A stretch of 64,000 nucleotides of DNA from Rhodovibrio salinarum DSM 9154 (GTDB lineage: Bacteria; Pseudomonadota; Alphaproteobacteria; Kiloniellales; Rhodovibrionaceae), in the NCBI RefSeq assembly GCF_000515255.1, contig NZ_KI911559.1, positions 1,215,548-1,279,547 on the forward strand, in the 5' to 3' direction. Position 1 is the first letter of the stretch. Every line of letters begins with the position of its first letter. Below, in pieces: positions 45,515-54,944 of the stretch. Both the position numbers and the translations under genes were made by a program. The notes under the pieces were generated by a model, which was not told the origin of the DNA, did not search any database, and saw only the letters and a list, made by a program, of their open reading frames with translations.

Positions 45515-46579
45515 TTACACCGCCCGCGCCCCGGCCACCAAGGCGCGTAGCTTGTCGCGCGCCAGCGTGCGCGGCATCAGCGCAAGGCCGCAGTCGGGCG
45601 CAGCCATCAGGCGGTGCGGGTCGATGTGCCCCAACGCCTGGCGCAGGCGGCTGGTGATGTCGTCCGGGTTTTCGACGCGGCTGCGCGCGACATCGACGCA
45701 GCCCAGGATCACGGTGGTGCGCGTGAATCGCTCCAGCAGGCTCAAGTCGGCCGGGCGGTGCGCATCCTCCAGACTGACCGCGTCCACGGGGGCTTGGTCC
45801 AGCGGCTCGGCGATCTGCGCGTAGGCGTGGGGGTCGGCCTTGGGGTAATCCTCCTGGTCCAGTTCCGCCGGGTAGCCGCAGCAGACGTGGACGCAGCTGT
45901 GCGTCTCCGACGGCAGCTTGTGCAGGGTGCGCGCCAGGTTATCGACGCCGAAGGCGGCCGCCTTGTCCGGATGGCGGGCGAACAGCGGCTCGTCGACCTG
46001 GATCCAGGGACAGCCGGCTGCCGCCAAATCCCGGATCTCCTGGTTCAGCGCGTCGCCCAGGGCAGCGCACAGCGCGCGCTCGTCGGGGTAATGTTCGTTG
46101 GCGATCGTGCCGGCGATCGTAAGCGGGCCGGGCACCGTGATCTTGACCGGTTTGGCGGTCGCCTGCTGCGCGCTACGCCAATCGTGACGCAGAAAGCGAT
46201 TGCCCGCCCGAATCTCCCCGCGCACCACGGGAACGTAGGCAGTCCAGCCGCCCTGGCGCAGCTCGCGGGCTTCCAGGTTCTCGAAGTCGATCCCGTGCAG
46301 GTGACGCAGGTGGTAGAAGACGTAATGCTCCCGCCGGACCTCGCCGTCGGTCGGGACGTCGATGCCGATCTCCGCTTGCTCGGCGACGATCTCCTGCGTC
46401 GCGCGGTCGAGCAGCCGTTGCTCCGCCGCCGCGTCGACCCTTCCGCGCTCGCGCACGGAGCGCGTTGGATCGCTCGGATGCCGGCCCTGCTCCGCTTCCG
46501 GCTTGGCTTCGTGCCAGCCACGCAGGGGCACGTCGTCGGGCTTGGGATAGGCGCCGATCGTGGTGGTGGGCACAGGCAT
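45515..46579 (-). CDS. MetE-like methyltransferase core (cobalamin-independent methionine synthase family)
   Basis: 354 residues from ATG 46579, with AAGGAGG 4 bases upstream. It corresponds to only the C-terminal catalytic domain of MetE. The zinc ligands appear as SCVHVCCGYP (His and Cys) and PDCGLA near the end; PWIQVDEPLF is the conserved acid-rich strand. Short MetE cores of this kind make methionine from other methyl donors in several lineages. It is divergent from a thioesterase gene. Confidence 0.85.
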   Translation of the reverse strand: MPVPTTTIGAYPKPDDVPLRGWHEAKPEAEQGRHPSDPTRSVRERGRVDAAAEQRLLDRATQEIVAEQAEIGIDVPTDGEVRREHYVFYHLRHLHGIDFENLEARELRQGGWTAYVPVVRGEIRAGNRFLRHDWRSAQQATAKPVKITVPGPLTIAGTIANEHYPDERALCAALGDALNQEIRDLAAAGCPWIQVDEPLFARHPDKAAAFGVDNLARTLHKLPSETHSCVHVCCGYPAELDQEDYPKADPHAYAQIAEPLDQAPVDAVSLEDAHRPADLSLLERFTRTTVILGCVDVARSRVENPDDITSRLRQALGHIDPHRLMAAPDCGLALMPRTLARDKLRALVAGARAV

Positions 46580-46674
46580 GACGCCTCCTTGGCACGGTCT
46601 TGCGCACATGCTCTGCCACAGTCCTGCGCCTGGCGGCAACGCCGCGTGCCGGAGAGGGCGGCGGGGCAGACGAA

Positions 46675-46703
46675 TTGACAGCGCCGCTGCCGCCTGCTTT
46701 GCA
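46675..46703 (+). promoter_or_regulatory. candidate promoter for the thioesterase gene
   Basis: A perfect TTGACA at 46675-46680 lies 17 bases before TTTGCA, a weak -10. Position fits the gene starting at 46732. Confidence 0.3.
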
Positions 46704-46731
46704 GATTTGCGTGTCAGCCACCTGAAGGATC

Positions 46732-47181
46732 GTGAAGGCCGTGAGCGACGACCAGCCGACGACGCGGGCCGACTACCCGCATTTCCTAACCATCCCGACC
46801 CGCTGGATGGACAACGATATCTACGGCCACGTGAACAACGTGGTCTACTACTCCTACTTCGACACGGTGATTAACCGCTATCTGATCCAGGAAGGCGGGC
46901 TCGATCCCTGGAACGGCGAGGTCATCGGGGTGTGCGCGGAGAGCAGCTGCCGCTACCGCGCGGCCTTCGCTTTCCCCGAAGATATCGAGGCGGGGCTGCG
47001 TGTCGCGCGCCTGGGCGGTCGCTCGGTCACCTATGAGATCGGCTTGTTCAAGGCCGGTCGGGAAGAGGCCGGCGCGGAAGGACGGTTCGTTCACGTATTC
47101 GTTCCGCGCGGCGACATGACCACGGCGGTGGCGATCCCGGAACAAATCCGCGCGGCTTTGGCGAAGCTGCAGGCCGGATAG
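46732..47181 (+). CDS. acyl-CoA thioesterase, 4HBT hotdog fold
   Basis: 149 residues from GTG 46732 (a second in-frame GTG at 46741 is equally possible). The hotdog motif RWMDNDIYGHVNNVVYYSYF carries the catalytic-region Asp, and ESSCRYRAAFAFPEDIEAGL the typical next strands. It likely hydrolyses an acyl-CoA or acts in a 4-hydroxybenzoyl-CoA-type pathway. The cation transporter gene follows closely. Confidence 0.87.
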   Translation: MKAVSDDQPTTRADYPHFLTIPTRWMDNDIYGHVNNVVYYSYFDTVINRYLIQEGGLDPWNGEVIGVCAESSCRYRAAFAFPEDIEAGLRVARLGGRSVTYEIGLFKAGREEAGAEGRFVHVFVPRGDMTTAVAIPEQIRAALAKLQAG

Positions 47182-47224
47182 GCCCATGGTTGGCCCTCGT
47201 ACGGACAGGCGTTACCTTTCGGCT

Positions 47225-47863
47225 ATGACGGGATGTTCCTGCGGGTCCGATGTCACGTTCGATGGACTGAGCACGCGCTACAAACGGGTGCTCTGGCTCG
47301 TCATCGCCCTTAACGCCGGCATGTTCGGGGTCGAGATGGCCGCCGGCCTGGCCGGGCAGTCGATGGCGCTCAAGGCGGACGCGCTCGACTTCCTGGGCGA
47401 TACCGCGACCTACGCGTTGAGCCTGGCAGTGATTGGCGGGGCGGCGACCACCCGGGCGCGCGTTGCCCTGTTCAAGGGGGTGTCGCTGGGTGTCCTTGGG
47501 CTCGTCGTGCTGACAGCCACGCTCTACCGCGTGATCGTGCTGGGCCAGCCGGATGCCTTCGTCATGACCGGGATCGGGGTGCTTGCCTGTACGGTCAACG
47601 TGATCGCGGCGCTGCTTCTGCTGCGCTACCGCGACGGTGATGCCAACGTCCGCTCGGTCTGGCTGTGCAGCCGCAACGATGCGATCGGCAACACCGCGGT
47701 CGTTCTGGCCGGTTTGGGTGTCTTCGCCAGCGGCACGCCGTGGCCGGACTTGGCCGTCGCCGGCGTGATGGCCGGCCTGTTCTTCAGCTCCGCTACTGGC
47801 ATTGTACGTCAGGCGCTGGGGGAGCTACGTGACGGCCGCACGGTCCGGGCGCCGGCGGCGTAG
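47225..47863 (+). CDS. cation diffusion facilitator-like transporter
   Basis: 212 residues from ATG 47225 (ATG 47186 is possible). The N terminus MTGCSCGSDV has a CxC, then six membrane helices with DALDFLGDTATYALSLAV and RNDAIGNTAVVLAG, the two metal-site helices of CDF proteins. There is no C-terminal cytoplasmic domain, making it a short CDF family member. Probably exports Zn or a similar metal. Confidence 0.82.
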   Translation: MTGCSCGSDVTFDGLSTRYKRVLWLVIALNAGMFGVEMAAGLAGQSMALKADALDFLGDTATYALSLAVIGGAATTRARVALFKGVSLGVLGLVVLTATLYRVIVLGQPDAFVMTGIGVLACTVNVIAALLLLRYRDGDANVRSVWLCSRNDAIGNTAVVLAGLGVFASGTPWPDLAVAGVMAGLFFSSATGIVRQALGELRDGRTVRAPAA

Positions 47864-47893
47864 TTGCCTTGGATTGGCGTCAACCATAGGTAA

Positions 47894-47921
47894 AACCGGC
47901 CGGGGGTGGCCCCGACCGGTT
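47894..47921. terminator. hairpin between the CDF and peroxidase genes
   Basis: AACCGG and GGGG pair with CCCC and CCGGTT, a two-part stem. It lies in the 118-base gap between two convergent stop codons. Weak T content follows. Confidence 0.5.
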
Positions 47922-47981
47922 GGAGTCTTTGGCGCGGCGCGCGGCTGGCGTTCGGCGTGTCGTGGGCCGAACATCATGTAA

Positions 47982-49544
47982 TTATGTCGGACCGCCTGCG
48001 AACTCGATGAGGTCGGCCAGCGTCGCGATCCGGCGTTTGTCGCGACGCGGTGTCCACACTTCGATTCCCCCGAGCGTGGCCGCGCGATGATCTCTGGCGT
48101 GGAGATAGCTGTTCGGGTCGCCTTTGATCAGGCCCGCGATGACCTCGGCCACCAGGCGGCTGCCGACAGCGCCAAGGCTGTTGCCATCCTTCTGGATGGC
48201 GGCTTCCTGCAGCACGTAGTACCAGAGGGGCGTCCGATCCAGGAACCCGCCGTCGGTTAGAGCCTCGGCAATCTTCTGGTCGGTCGCCGTCAGCTCCTTG
48301 GCGGAGAGGGGCTGTATGCCAAGCGCTTCGGCGACCGCTTGGCCGGTGGGTACGCGCAGGTGATAGCCGCGCAGCAGATTGCTCCGCGCGAGATGGCTGA
48401 GATTGGCTCCCTTACGGTCACTGCCGAGCGCACTCTCCAGGTCGAACAGGCCGCGGGCCAGCCTTGGGTCGATTTTGCGCGCCGATTGATGCCGGCCGTA
48501 CAGGTCGGGGACGAAATTGCTCCATTCGATGACGAAGTCTGGTTTCAGGCGGTAGTCGTTGCCGGCCGGCTCCAGGGGATCGAACTTGCCTTTCTGACGT
48601 TTGCGCGCGGGGCCAAGGAGATCTGAGATTTTCAGTTCATGCCGTCCGTTCAGTCGATAGAACGGGCGGATCATGGAGTGCGCAAAGCGGAAGCCGGCGA
48701 CCGAAAACTCGATCGGCATGTACAGCGGCAGCGCATTGAGCCCCGGCCCGAAGAAGCGTGGGCCGTTGCGGACCACATCCTCGACGATCGCCTCATCGCA
48801 AACCGCGGGCAGATATTCATTAATGACGATGTATTGATAGCACCAGCGGACGATCTGGCGGGCGCGGGCGTAAGCGAACGCCGGGTCGCGGTCGGCGTTG
48901 TTGGCCTTCAGACCCTCGACGACCTTGTTATGGAACAGCAGCATCATCGCATGCAGTTGACTGACGATGATGTTTTCATCGTTTCGCGCATCGGCAATGC
49001 GCGCGTCCCGGCCCTGGCGGCGCAGGTCGATATAAGAGTGTTCATGCTGCAGGCGCAGCTTGAGGTGCTGGTCGTAGAGTTCGCTGGCGGTGGTCTGTAC
49101 ACCGGGGATCAGTGGCGGGCCATCGCCGTAGACGCTGTCCAGGTCGAATTGCGGGCGCCGTCCGTTGACGAGCTGCGGCTCGTCGCCGATCACCGCCTCC
49201 ATCGGGAGGGGGAGTAGCCCTTTATTCGACTCGATCATGTTGATCAGCGTGCCTTCGCGGTCCGTATTGGCCGTCAGGTCGTGATCGATGAACTGGCCGA
49301 AGTAGGTCATTACGGCCGGGATGTCTGAATCGAATTCGGGGCGCGGCGTGCCTTGCTCGCCGGGGTCGCCCATTTGGTCGCCGAGATATTGAAGGCGCCG
49401 GACCGTCTCTTCCCCTTGGCCGCTATATGGCAGGAGACGACTGTCGTCACGCGCCATATATTCGAACATATAGCCAAATGGGGTGCGAAATTGAATCTCG
49501 GCGTCGAATGACTCAGTCATTCCATGCGACATCGATTTGAACAT
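47982..49544 (-). CDS. animal-type haem peroxidase
   Basis: 520 residues from ATG 49544, no signal peptide. Key residues of the peroxidase-cyclooxygenase superfamily are present: FGQFIDHDLT with the distal His (H88) and haem-linked Asp (D87), DARNDENIIVSQLH with the catalytic Arg R187 and Glu E190, and FRFAHSMIRPFYRL with the proximal His H289. Bacterial members are often scattered and horizontally acquired. The natural substrate is unknown; halide or phenol oxidation is possible. Confidence 0.9.
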   Translation of the reverse strand: MFKSMSHGMTESFDAEIQFRTPFGYMFEYMARDDSRLLPYSGQGEETVRRLQYLGDQMGDPGEQGTPRPEFDSDIPAVMTYFGQFIDHDLTANTDREGTLINMIESNKGLLPLPMEAVIGDEPQLVNGRRPQFDLDSVYGDGPPLIPGVQTTASELYDQHLKLRLQHEHSYIDLRRQGRDARIADARNDENIIVSQLHAMMLLFHNKVVEGLKANNADRDPAFAYARARQIVRWCYQYIVINEYLPAVCDEAIVEDVVRNGPRFFGPGLNALPLYMPIEFSVAGFRFAHSMIRPFYRLNGRHELKISDLLGPARKRQKGKFDPLEPAGNDYRLKPDFVIEWSNFVPDLYGRHQSARKIDPRLARGLFDLESALGSDRKGANLSHLARSNLLRGYHLRVPTGQAVAEALGIQPLSAKELTATDQKIAEALTDGGFLDRTPLWYYVLQEAAIQKDGNSLGAVGSRLVAEVIAGLIKGDPNSYLHARDHRAATLGGIEVWTPRRDKRRIATLADLIEFAGGPT

Positions 49545-49975
49545 GAGCAAACCCCCGGTTCATACTGATATTTTCTATTTTTAGTTATTCAGACGTACAC
49601 GCTGTGTCCGGCACTCATCAGTGCAAGCGACTTGATGATTTTATGGCCCTCAGGTGCTCCGGGTCGACTGGCTCTTTTTTGTAGAAAGAAATCAAGTTCA
49701 AGCGAAATTGCGCTCTGAATCTACGCAAGAATTCTTGGCAACTGCTTCCGGCCCGGAACTGGCGAAGGGAGCGGCCACCTGCACCAAACCGGCCCCCGTT
49801 TCTGATTGCCGGGCATGTTGCGACAGCCCGATGCGCACCATCCCCGCATGGCTGTTGCAGGATGTCAGGGAGCAGAGTGGGGAGGTGCGTTGATCGTGAT
49901 GGGCTCGGTCACACAAAAGCCGGCCGGGGGCGATACCCCCGGCCGGTTCGTACAGGTTAGCAGCGCCAGCGCGTC
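49545..49975. other. intergenic region, peroxidase to Hsp20 gene
   Basis: 431 bases, partly AT-rich near the peroxidase start (49560-49740). It should hold the peroxidase promoter and the 3' end of the Hsp20 transcript. Short frames on both strands (49654-49893 and 49698-49916) show no similarity I recognise, and I do not call them. Confidence 0.5.
49914..49946 (-). terminator. intrinsic terminator of the Hsp20 gene
   Basis: On the minus strand CCGGCCGGGGG pairs with its 11-base complement around 5 bases, followed by CTTTTGTG. It lies 30 bases after the stop codon. Confidence 0.75.
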
Positions 49976-50434
49976 TTACGCGGCCTGGCTCTCGATCACC
50001 TTCGATTGCGCGGGCGCGCCACGCTCGATTTCGATGGTGCGCGGCTTCTTCGCCTCAGGCACCTCGCGGACCAGCTCGACGTGGAGCAGGCCGTTCTCCA
50101 GGCGCGCCCCGGTCACCTTGATGTGCTCGGCGAGCGCGAAGCGACGCTCGAAAGCACGCCGGGCGATGCCGCGATGCAGGAAGGTGGCCTCGCCTTCGTT
50201 TTCCTTGGCCTTGCCGGAGACGACGAGCGTGGTGTCCTTCGTGGTCACCTCCAGTTCGTCTTCGCTGAAGCCGGCGACGGCCATGGTGATCCGATAGGCG
50301 TCCTCACCCAGCTTTTCGATGTTGTAGGGCGGATAGCCGGTTTCCTCGCCGCGGGCGAGGCCGTCCATCATTTGCGCCATCCGGTCGAAACCGACGGCGG
50401 AGCGGAGCAGGGGGCTGAAATCGTAAGTACGCAT
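49976..50434 (-). CDS. ibpA: small heat shock protein, Hsp20/IbpA family
   Basis: 152 residues from ATG 50434, 9 bases after GAGGAT. The N terminus RTYDFSPLLRSAVGFDRM and YPPYNIEKLGEDAYRI are typical for IbpA-like proteins, followed by the alpha-crystallin domain with MAVAGFSEDELEV and RGIARRAFERRFAL, and a C-terminal KKPRTIEIE (IxI-like). It binds unfolded proteins. Any thermal control in the leader is not evident. Confidence 0.95.
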   Translation of the reverse strand: MRTYDFSPLLRSAVGFDRMAQMMDGLARGEETGYPPYNIEKLGEDAYRITMAVAGFSEDELEVTTKDTTLVVSGKAKENEGEATFLHRGIARRAFERRFALAEHIKVTGARLENGLLHVELVREVPEAKKPRTIEIERGAPAQSKVIESQAA

Positions 50435-50734
50435 GGCAACCATATCCTCAACTGACAAGCGATACGGAATCCGCGGCTGACCACCTGTCGAGTCGGCCCG
50501 CCGCGGCGGACAATGCGCCGAGCCTGCGCGGAATGCCTGGTCCGGGCCCACCAAGGGCGCCCGGACGTTACGGCGTCCGCCCGTGTCACGGCTCGGAGCA
50601 AGCTATAACTGGGAAGCCGCGGGTCCGGTTCAAGAGGTCCCCGGTGCACCGGAGAGCGAATTTTGGGTCGGCCCCGCGCCAACGGCTTGTTAAGCTTAGG
50701 GGCCGCAAACTGCGTTACACGCGGGGAGACGCGT

Positions 50735-51229
50735 GTGCGTGCCATCCGTCATTCCCATCCACGAGCAGCGGAACCGCAATCGGTGCCTGGCAGCGGGACG
50801 ACCCCCGGAAGCGCCGCCAACAAGATCGTCGACACGGGCGTGCTGATCGTGCGCACCTACGACGAGGCGCTGGAGCTCACCCGTGCGGTGCGCGACTACA
50901 TCGCCCACCAGGCTCCGGTGGACAGGGCGGCGCTCGATCACGACACCCAATTGGTCGCAAGCTGTGAGGAAATGCGGGCGACCGCGCGCATGACCCAGGT
51001 GATGGCCTGGCTGATGCTGCAACGCGCGGTCCAGGATGGCGAGGTCGACCGTGCGGAGACGTTGAAGCCCGGTAATCGCCTGAGCGGTCAGGAGACCTGT
51101 CTGGCCGAGCCGGCGATCGACCCGGCTTATTTGCCCGAACGCCTGAACGAGCTGCTTACGCGCTCGCGCAGCCTCTACGAACGCATCCAGCGCCTGGACA
51201 TGATGCTGGAGCCAGCCGGCCGGGCGTGA
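50735..51229 (+). CDS. DUF1465 family protein
   Basis: 164 residues from GTG 50735, 6 bases after GGGGAG. DTGVLIVRTYDEALELTRAV, ATARMTQVMAWLMLQRAV, LPERLNELLTRSRSLYERIQ match the alphaproteobacterial DUF1465 family, found near rpmE and an ABC exporter as here. The function is unknown; it is all-helical and cytoplasmic. Confidence 0.87.
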   Translation: MRAIRHSHPRAAEPQSVPGSGTTPGSAANKIVDTGVLIVRTYDEALELTRAVRDYIAHQAPVDRAALDHDTQLVASCEEMRATARMTQVMAWLMLQRAVQDGEVDRAETLKPGNRLSGQETCLAEPAIDPAYLPERLNELLTRSRSLYERIQRLDMMLEPAGRA

Positions 51230-51318
51230 GGGGAGGCACCGCCTCTAGCTTCCCTCTCAAGCGGCGGGAAGGTGAGCTACGGCAGCGTGCCGTCAATCGC
51301 GGCCTCACACAAACACGC

Positions 51319-51352
51319 AAAAAGGGCACCCGAATTGACCTTCGGATGCCCT
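51319..51352 (-). terminator. intrinsic terminator of rpmE
   Basis: On the minus strand GGGCATCCGAA pairs with TTCGGGTGCCC with one wobble pair, followed by TTTTT. It lies about 50 bases after the rpmE stop. Confidence 0.85.
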
Positions 51353-51401
51353 CGTTCGCGTACCCATGAGAGCAGAGGGCGCGATGGATGCGCCCGATCG
51401 C

Positions 51402-51641
51402 TTAGCCGCGCTTCTTGCCGGACAGATTGCCCAGGTTGCCGAAGCGCTCGCTGAACTTCTGCATCTGGCCGCCCTGGGTCGCCACACGGTGGACGCCGGT
51501 CCAGGCGGAGTGCGTCTTCGGATCGATCTCGAGGCGCAGCGAGTCCCCCTCCTTGCCGTAGGTGGAGCGCGTCTTGAACTCGCTGCCGTCGGTCATCACG
51601 ACCGTGATCTCATGGTAGTCGGGGTGGATGTCTTTTTTCAT
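51402..51641 (-). CDS. rpmE: 50S ribosomal protein L31
   Basis: 79 residues beginning [20 protein letters not shown], with [10 protein letters not shown] and a basic C-terminal tail. It lacks the CxxC zinc motif of the C+ form of L31, so it is the zinc-independent form. It is divergent from the ABC exporter and convergent with DUF1465. Confidence 0.96.
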   Translation of the reverse strand: MKKDIHPDYHEITVVMTDGSEFKTRSTYGKEGDSLRLEIDPKTHSAWTGVHRVATQGGQMQKFSERFGNLGNLSGKKRG

Positions 51642-51851
51642 CTCTCAGCTGCTCCTGGTCGCGCGGTCGCGGCGGTTATAGGCAACGCTGCGCGACGACG
51701 CAAGGGCAGGGGCGTGCGCGTCCAGGACGCGGCCCCACTGGTTGCCCAGTCGCGACGGGTAAGATACCTCTGTCGGCACTGTAGCGGGCACCCGCGCGCG
51801 TCGGGCACGCGGTGTACGGCCGAGACCCAAGCCCGGCAAGGCACGATCAAA

Positions 51852-53699
51852 ATGGCGAGCATGCGCGAAAAGTCGACGGTCGAGCAGGACAACAACCGAC
51901 GGCCCGACCGGCCGCGCAGCAAAAACGTGCGGGTCTTGTCCGAACTGTGGACCTACCTGCGGCCCTACAAGGGGTATCTCGTCCTTTCGCTGCTGTCGTT
52001 GGTCGCCGCGGCCGGCACCACGCTGGCGTTGGGCCGTGGGCTGCAATTGCTGATCGACCAGGGCTTCGCCGAGGAGGACGCGGCACTGCTGGATCAGGCG
52101 GTCCTGGTGCTGTTCGCCGTCGTCGCGATTCTGGCCGGCGCCGCCTTCGCGCGCTTCTACCTCGTTACCTGGCTGGGCGAGCGGGTGGTTGCCGATGTCC
52201 GGCGCGACGTGTTCCGGCATGTGATCGGCCTGTCGCCCGGTTTCTTCGAGACCACGCGTACGGGCGAGGTGCTTTCCCGCCTGACCACCGACACCACGCT
52301 GCTGCAGGTGGTCGTGGGCACCAGCGTCCCGATCGCGCTGCGCAACATCATGACCCTGGTGGGCGGGGTAGCGCTCCTGTTCGCGACCTCGCCGAAGCTG
52401 ACGGGACTCGTGTTTCTGGTTGTGCCGCTGGTGCTGATCCCGGTGATCGTCTACGGCCGGCAGGTGCGCAAACTCTCGCGTGCCAGTCAGGACCGGGTGG
52501 CGGACGTCGGAGTCTATATCGACGAAAGCCTGTCCAACATTCGCACGGTGCAGGCGTTCAACCACGAACCGATCGATCGCGCGCGTTTCCAGGAGCGCGT
52601 GGAAAATGCCTTCGACACCGCGATCAAGCGCACGATCGCGCGCGCCTCCCTGACCGCCATGGTGATCCTGCTGGTGTTCGGCGCGATCGCGGTGGTGCTC
52701 TGGGTCGGTGGGCATGCGGTCTTGGACGGCACGATCACCGCCGGGCAGCTATCGGCCTTCGTATTCTATTCCGTGGTGGTCGCCGGTTCGGTCGGTGGAC
52801 TGTCGGACGTAGTCGGCGACTTGCAGCGCGCGGCCGGGGCAACGGAACGTCTATTGGATCTGCTGTCGACCGAGACGGAGATCGAGGCGCCGGCCAATCC
52901 CGCGACACTGCCGAGTCCGGTGCAGGGTCGTGTCGGCTTCGAGGAGGTGGTGTTTCACTACCCGTCCCGCCCCGACATGGCCGCCCTGGAGCACTTTGAT
53001 CTCCAGGTCGCCGACGGCGAGAAGGTGGCGCTGGTCGGTCCCTCCGGCGCGGGCAAGACGACGGTGTTTCAGTTGCTGCTGCGCTTCTACGACCCGAGCC
53101 AGGGGCGCGTGATGCTCGACGGCGTCGATCTCAAAAACGCCGATCCATCGGAACTGCGCCGCCACACCGGCCTGGTCCCGCAGGAACCGGTGATCTTCTC
53201 CGCCGATGCGATGGAGAACATTCGCTACGGTCGGCCCGAAGCCCGCGACGACGAAGTGATTGCCGCGGCGGAAGCCGCCAACGCCCGTGCCTTCATCGAA
53301 GAACTGCCCGAGGGCTTTAAGTCCTTTCTGGGTGAGCGCGGCGTCCGCCTGTCAGGCGGGCAGCGCCAGCGCATCGCGATCGCCCGGGCGATCCTGAAAA
53401 ACCCGGAGGTGCTGCTGCTGGACGAGGCAACGAGTTCGCTCGATGCCGAGAGTGAGAAGGTGGTGCAGGAGGCCCTCGACCATCTGATGCAGGGACGGAC
53501 CACGCTGATCATCGCGCACCGGCTCGCGACCGTGCTGAAAGCGGACCGGCTGGTCGTGATGGACAAGGGCCGGATCGTGGAGACCGGTACCCACCAGGAA
53601 CTGCTGGAGAAAAACGGTCTGTACGCCCGGTTGGCCGCGCTGCAGTTCAACCAGGCACAGTCGCTCGGCGCCGAGGCCCGTCCCGACGCGGCGGAGTAG
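51852..53699 (+). CDS. ABC exporter, permease-ATPase fusion (MsbA/MDR-like)
   Basis: 615 residues from ATG 51852. Six membrane helices up to about residue 330, with the coupling region SNIRTVQAFNHEP; then the nucleotide-binding domain with Walker A GPSGAGKTT (near 395), signature RLSGGQRQRIAIA (near 499), Walker B LLLDEATSSLD and the H-loop IAHRLATV. It works as a dimer to export lipids or drugs. This gene next to rpmE is a recurrent alphaproteobacterial arrangement. Confidence 0.92.
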   Translation: MASMREKSTVEQDNNRRPDRPRSKNVRVLSELWTYLRPYKGYLVLSLLSLVAAAGTTLALGRGLQLLIDQGFAEEDAALLDQAVLVLFAVVAILAGAAFARFYLVTWLGERVVADVRRDVFRHVIGLSPGFFETTRTGEVLSRLTTDTTLLQVVVGTSVPIALRNIMTLVGGVALLFATSPKLTGLVFLVVPLVLIPVIVYGRQVRKLSRASQDRVADVGVYIDESLSNIRTVQAFNHEPIDRARFQERVENAFDTAIKRTIARASLTAMVILLVFGAIAVVLWVGGHAVLDGTITAGQLSAFVFYSVVVAGSVGGLSDVVGDLQRAAGATERLLDLLSTETEIEAPANPATLPSPVQGRVGFEEVVFHYPSRPDMAALEHFDLQVADGEKVALVGPSGAGKTTVFQLLLRFYDPSQGRVMLDGVDLKNADPSELRRHTGLVPQEPVIFSADAMENIRYGRPEARDDEVIAAAEAANARAFIEELPEGFKSFLGERGVRLSGGQRQRIAIARAILKNPEVLLLDEATSSLDAESEKVVQEALDHLMQGRTTLIIAHRLATVLKADRLVVMDKGRIVETGTHQELLEKNGLYARLAALQFNQAQSLGAEARPDAAE

Positions 53700-53766
53700 C
53701 GTCGGCGCCGGTTGTTGAACGGGCGTTAGGGTATCTTTGTGCGTGCAAACGGGCGCGGGCTTGTTA

Positions 53767-54630
53767 TCAATATCCGTAGGGCACCAGGACGGTTGGCTGG
53801 CGGGGCAGGTTGGCCAGCGAGACGCGGATCACCGGGTCCTGTGCGCGTCGGATCTCGAATGCGTCGGACATACCGGCCAGGAAACGCGATAATGAGCCCG
53901 CACCGAAGAAATGCATCGGGATCACCAGGCTTGCGCGCAGATCCTTCAACGTTGCGATCATGTTCGGGAGGTCGAGCGTCCAGCTGCCGTCCACCGGCGC
54001 CATGACAACATCCAGCCGCCCGATCAGCGCGAGGTCGGCGTCCGACAAGCGGTGATGGAGATGACCCAGATGGCCGATGCACAGGTCCGCGACCTCGAAG
54101 ATGAAGATCGAATTGCCGTGTTTGTCGACCGCCGCGGAGCTCCAGCTTCGGATGTCGGTCGAGACGTTGCGCACACGCAGGTCGCCGACCTCCAGGTCAT
54201 GCTGGGCCGCCCCGCCCTCCGGGTTCCAGCCGCGCAACACATGCGCGATCCGGGGATCCGGGCTGTTGGTATAGTGCGTGGTGTGCGCCCGGTTCATCGT
54301 GACCAGGTTGGGGAGGCGGCCGGTACCGTGATTGCCGGTATAGTCGGTCGCCACCACCACACCGCCCGGTGTGGTGATTCGGAAGGTGGCGTGGCCGACA
54401 AACTCGATCCCGACCTGTGGCGCCTCAGCGACTTCCTGCGCCTGAGCGGGGCGCCAACTGGCCTGACGAAGCGGTGACGGGACGGTCGGGGGCTTCTCCA
54501 CGAAGGCGAAGCACTGACTGGCGGCGGCTGGCGATGGCGCTACCGTGAGGCCGCACAGGACGATCAGTGCGAGCGCGGTGCGCGTCCCCCAGCCGAAACG
54601 GCGTAGACCGACACGTGTGTGCGCAAACAT
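53767..54630 (-). CDS. secreted UlaG-like metallo-beta-lactamase fold hydrolase
   Basis: 287 residues from ATG 54630, GGGAGG 5 bases upstream. A signal peptide (LALIVLCGLTVAPSPAAA) is followed by GIEFVGHATFRITTPGG, IGHLGHLHHRLSDADL with a histidine cluster, MAPVDGSWTLDL and VIPMHFFGAGS. These are metal-site regions of UlaG-type L-ascorbate-6-phosphate lactonase relatives, though this one is exported. The substrate is unknown. Confidence 0.83.
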   Translation of the reverse strand: MFAHTRVGLRRFGWGTRTALALIVLCGLTVAPSPAAASQCFAFVEKPPTVPSPLRQASWRPAQAQEVAEAPQVGIEFVGHATFRITTPGGVVVATDYTGNHGTGRLPNLVTMNRAHTTHYTNSPDPRIAHVLRGWNPEGGAAQHDLEVGDLRVRNVSTDIRSWSSAAVDKHGNSIFIFEVADLCIGHLGHLHHRLSDADLALIGRLDVVMAPVDGSWTLDLPNMIATLKDLRASLVIPMHFFGAGSLSRFLAGMSDAFEIRRAQDPVIRVSLANLPRQPTVLVPYGY

Positions 54631-54879
54631 CGACACCTCCCAGCTCCGAGAAGCGGACAGAGCGCGGCTGGTCGGACGCGCCAAGCTGTCCGGTAGTTTG
54701 ACATCGCCCGGGCTGGTTTGGGAGTCGGAATACATGCATTAGGTGCACGCCCAGGGTGTAAACCAACCGAACGCAGTGCGACGCTGTGTCCGATGCGCCG
54801 GCGCGCACGGCTGCCGCTAAATTACCATAACCGAGTGTGCAAAGCCGCGTGGGTCCGTCCTGGTCGCGGCTTTCAGGGT

Positions 54880-54907
54880 TTCACCACTCAAAGTTTCGAC
54901 TTATAAT
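54880..54907 (+). promoter_or_regulatory. promoter of the second CPRC gene
   Basis: TTCACC (54880-54885) is followed after 16 bases by a perfect TATAAT (54902-54907). Transcription would start about 30 bases before the ATG at 54945. Confidence 0.55.
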
Positions 54908-54944
54908 TCCTGGCCCGACGGGCTTGGGCCGATGGAGTCTAGAA

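Noticed and set aside
49654-49893. 79-codon Cys-containing frame upstream of the peroxidase
   Set aside because: Non-ATG start without ribosome site and no match to the CPRC pattern despite several cysteines.
50435-50560. ROSE-type RNA thermometer before the Hsp20 gene
   Set aside because: The GAGGAT ribosome site is visible, but no UUGCU-like pairing partner or stacked hairpins of the ROSE type could be drawn.
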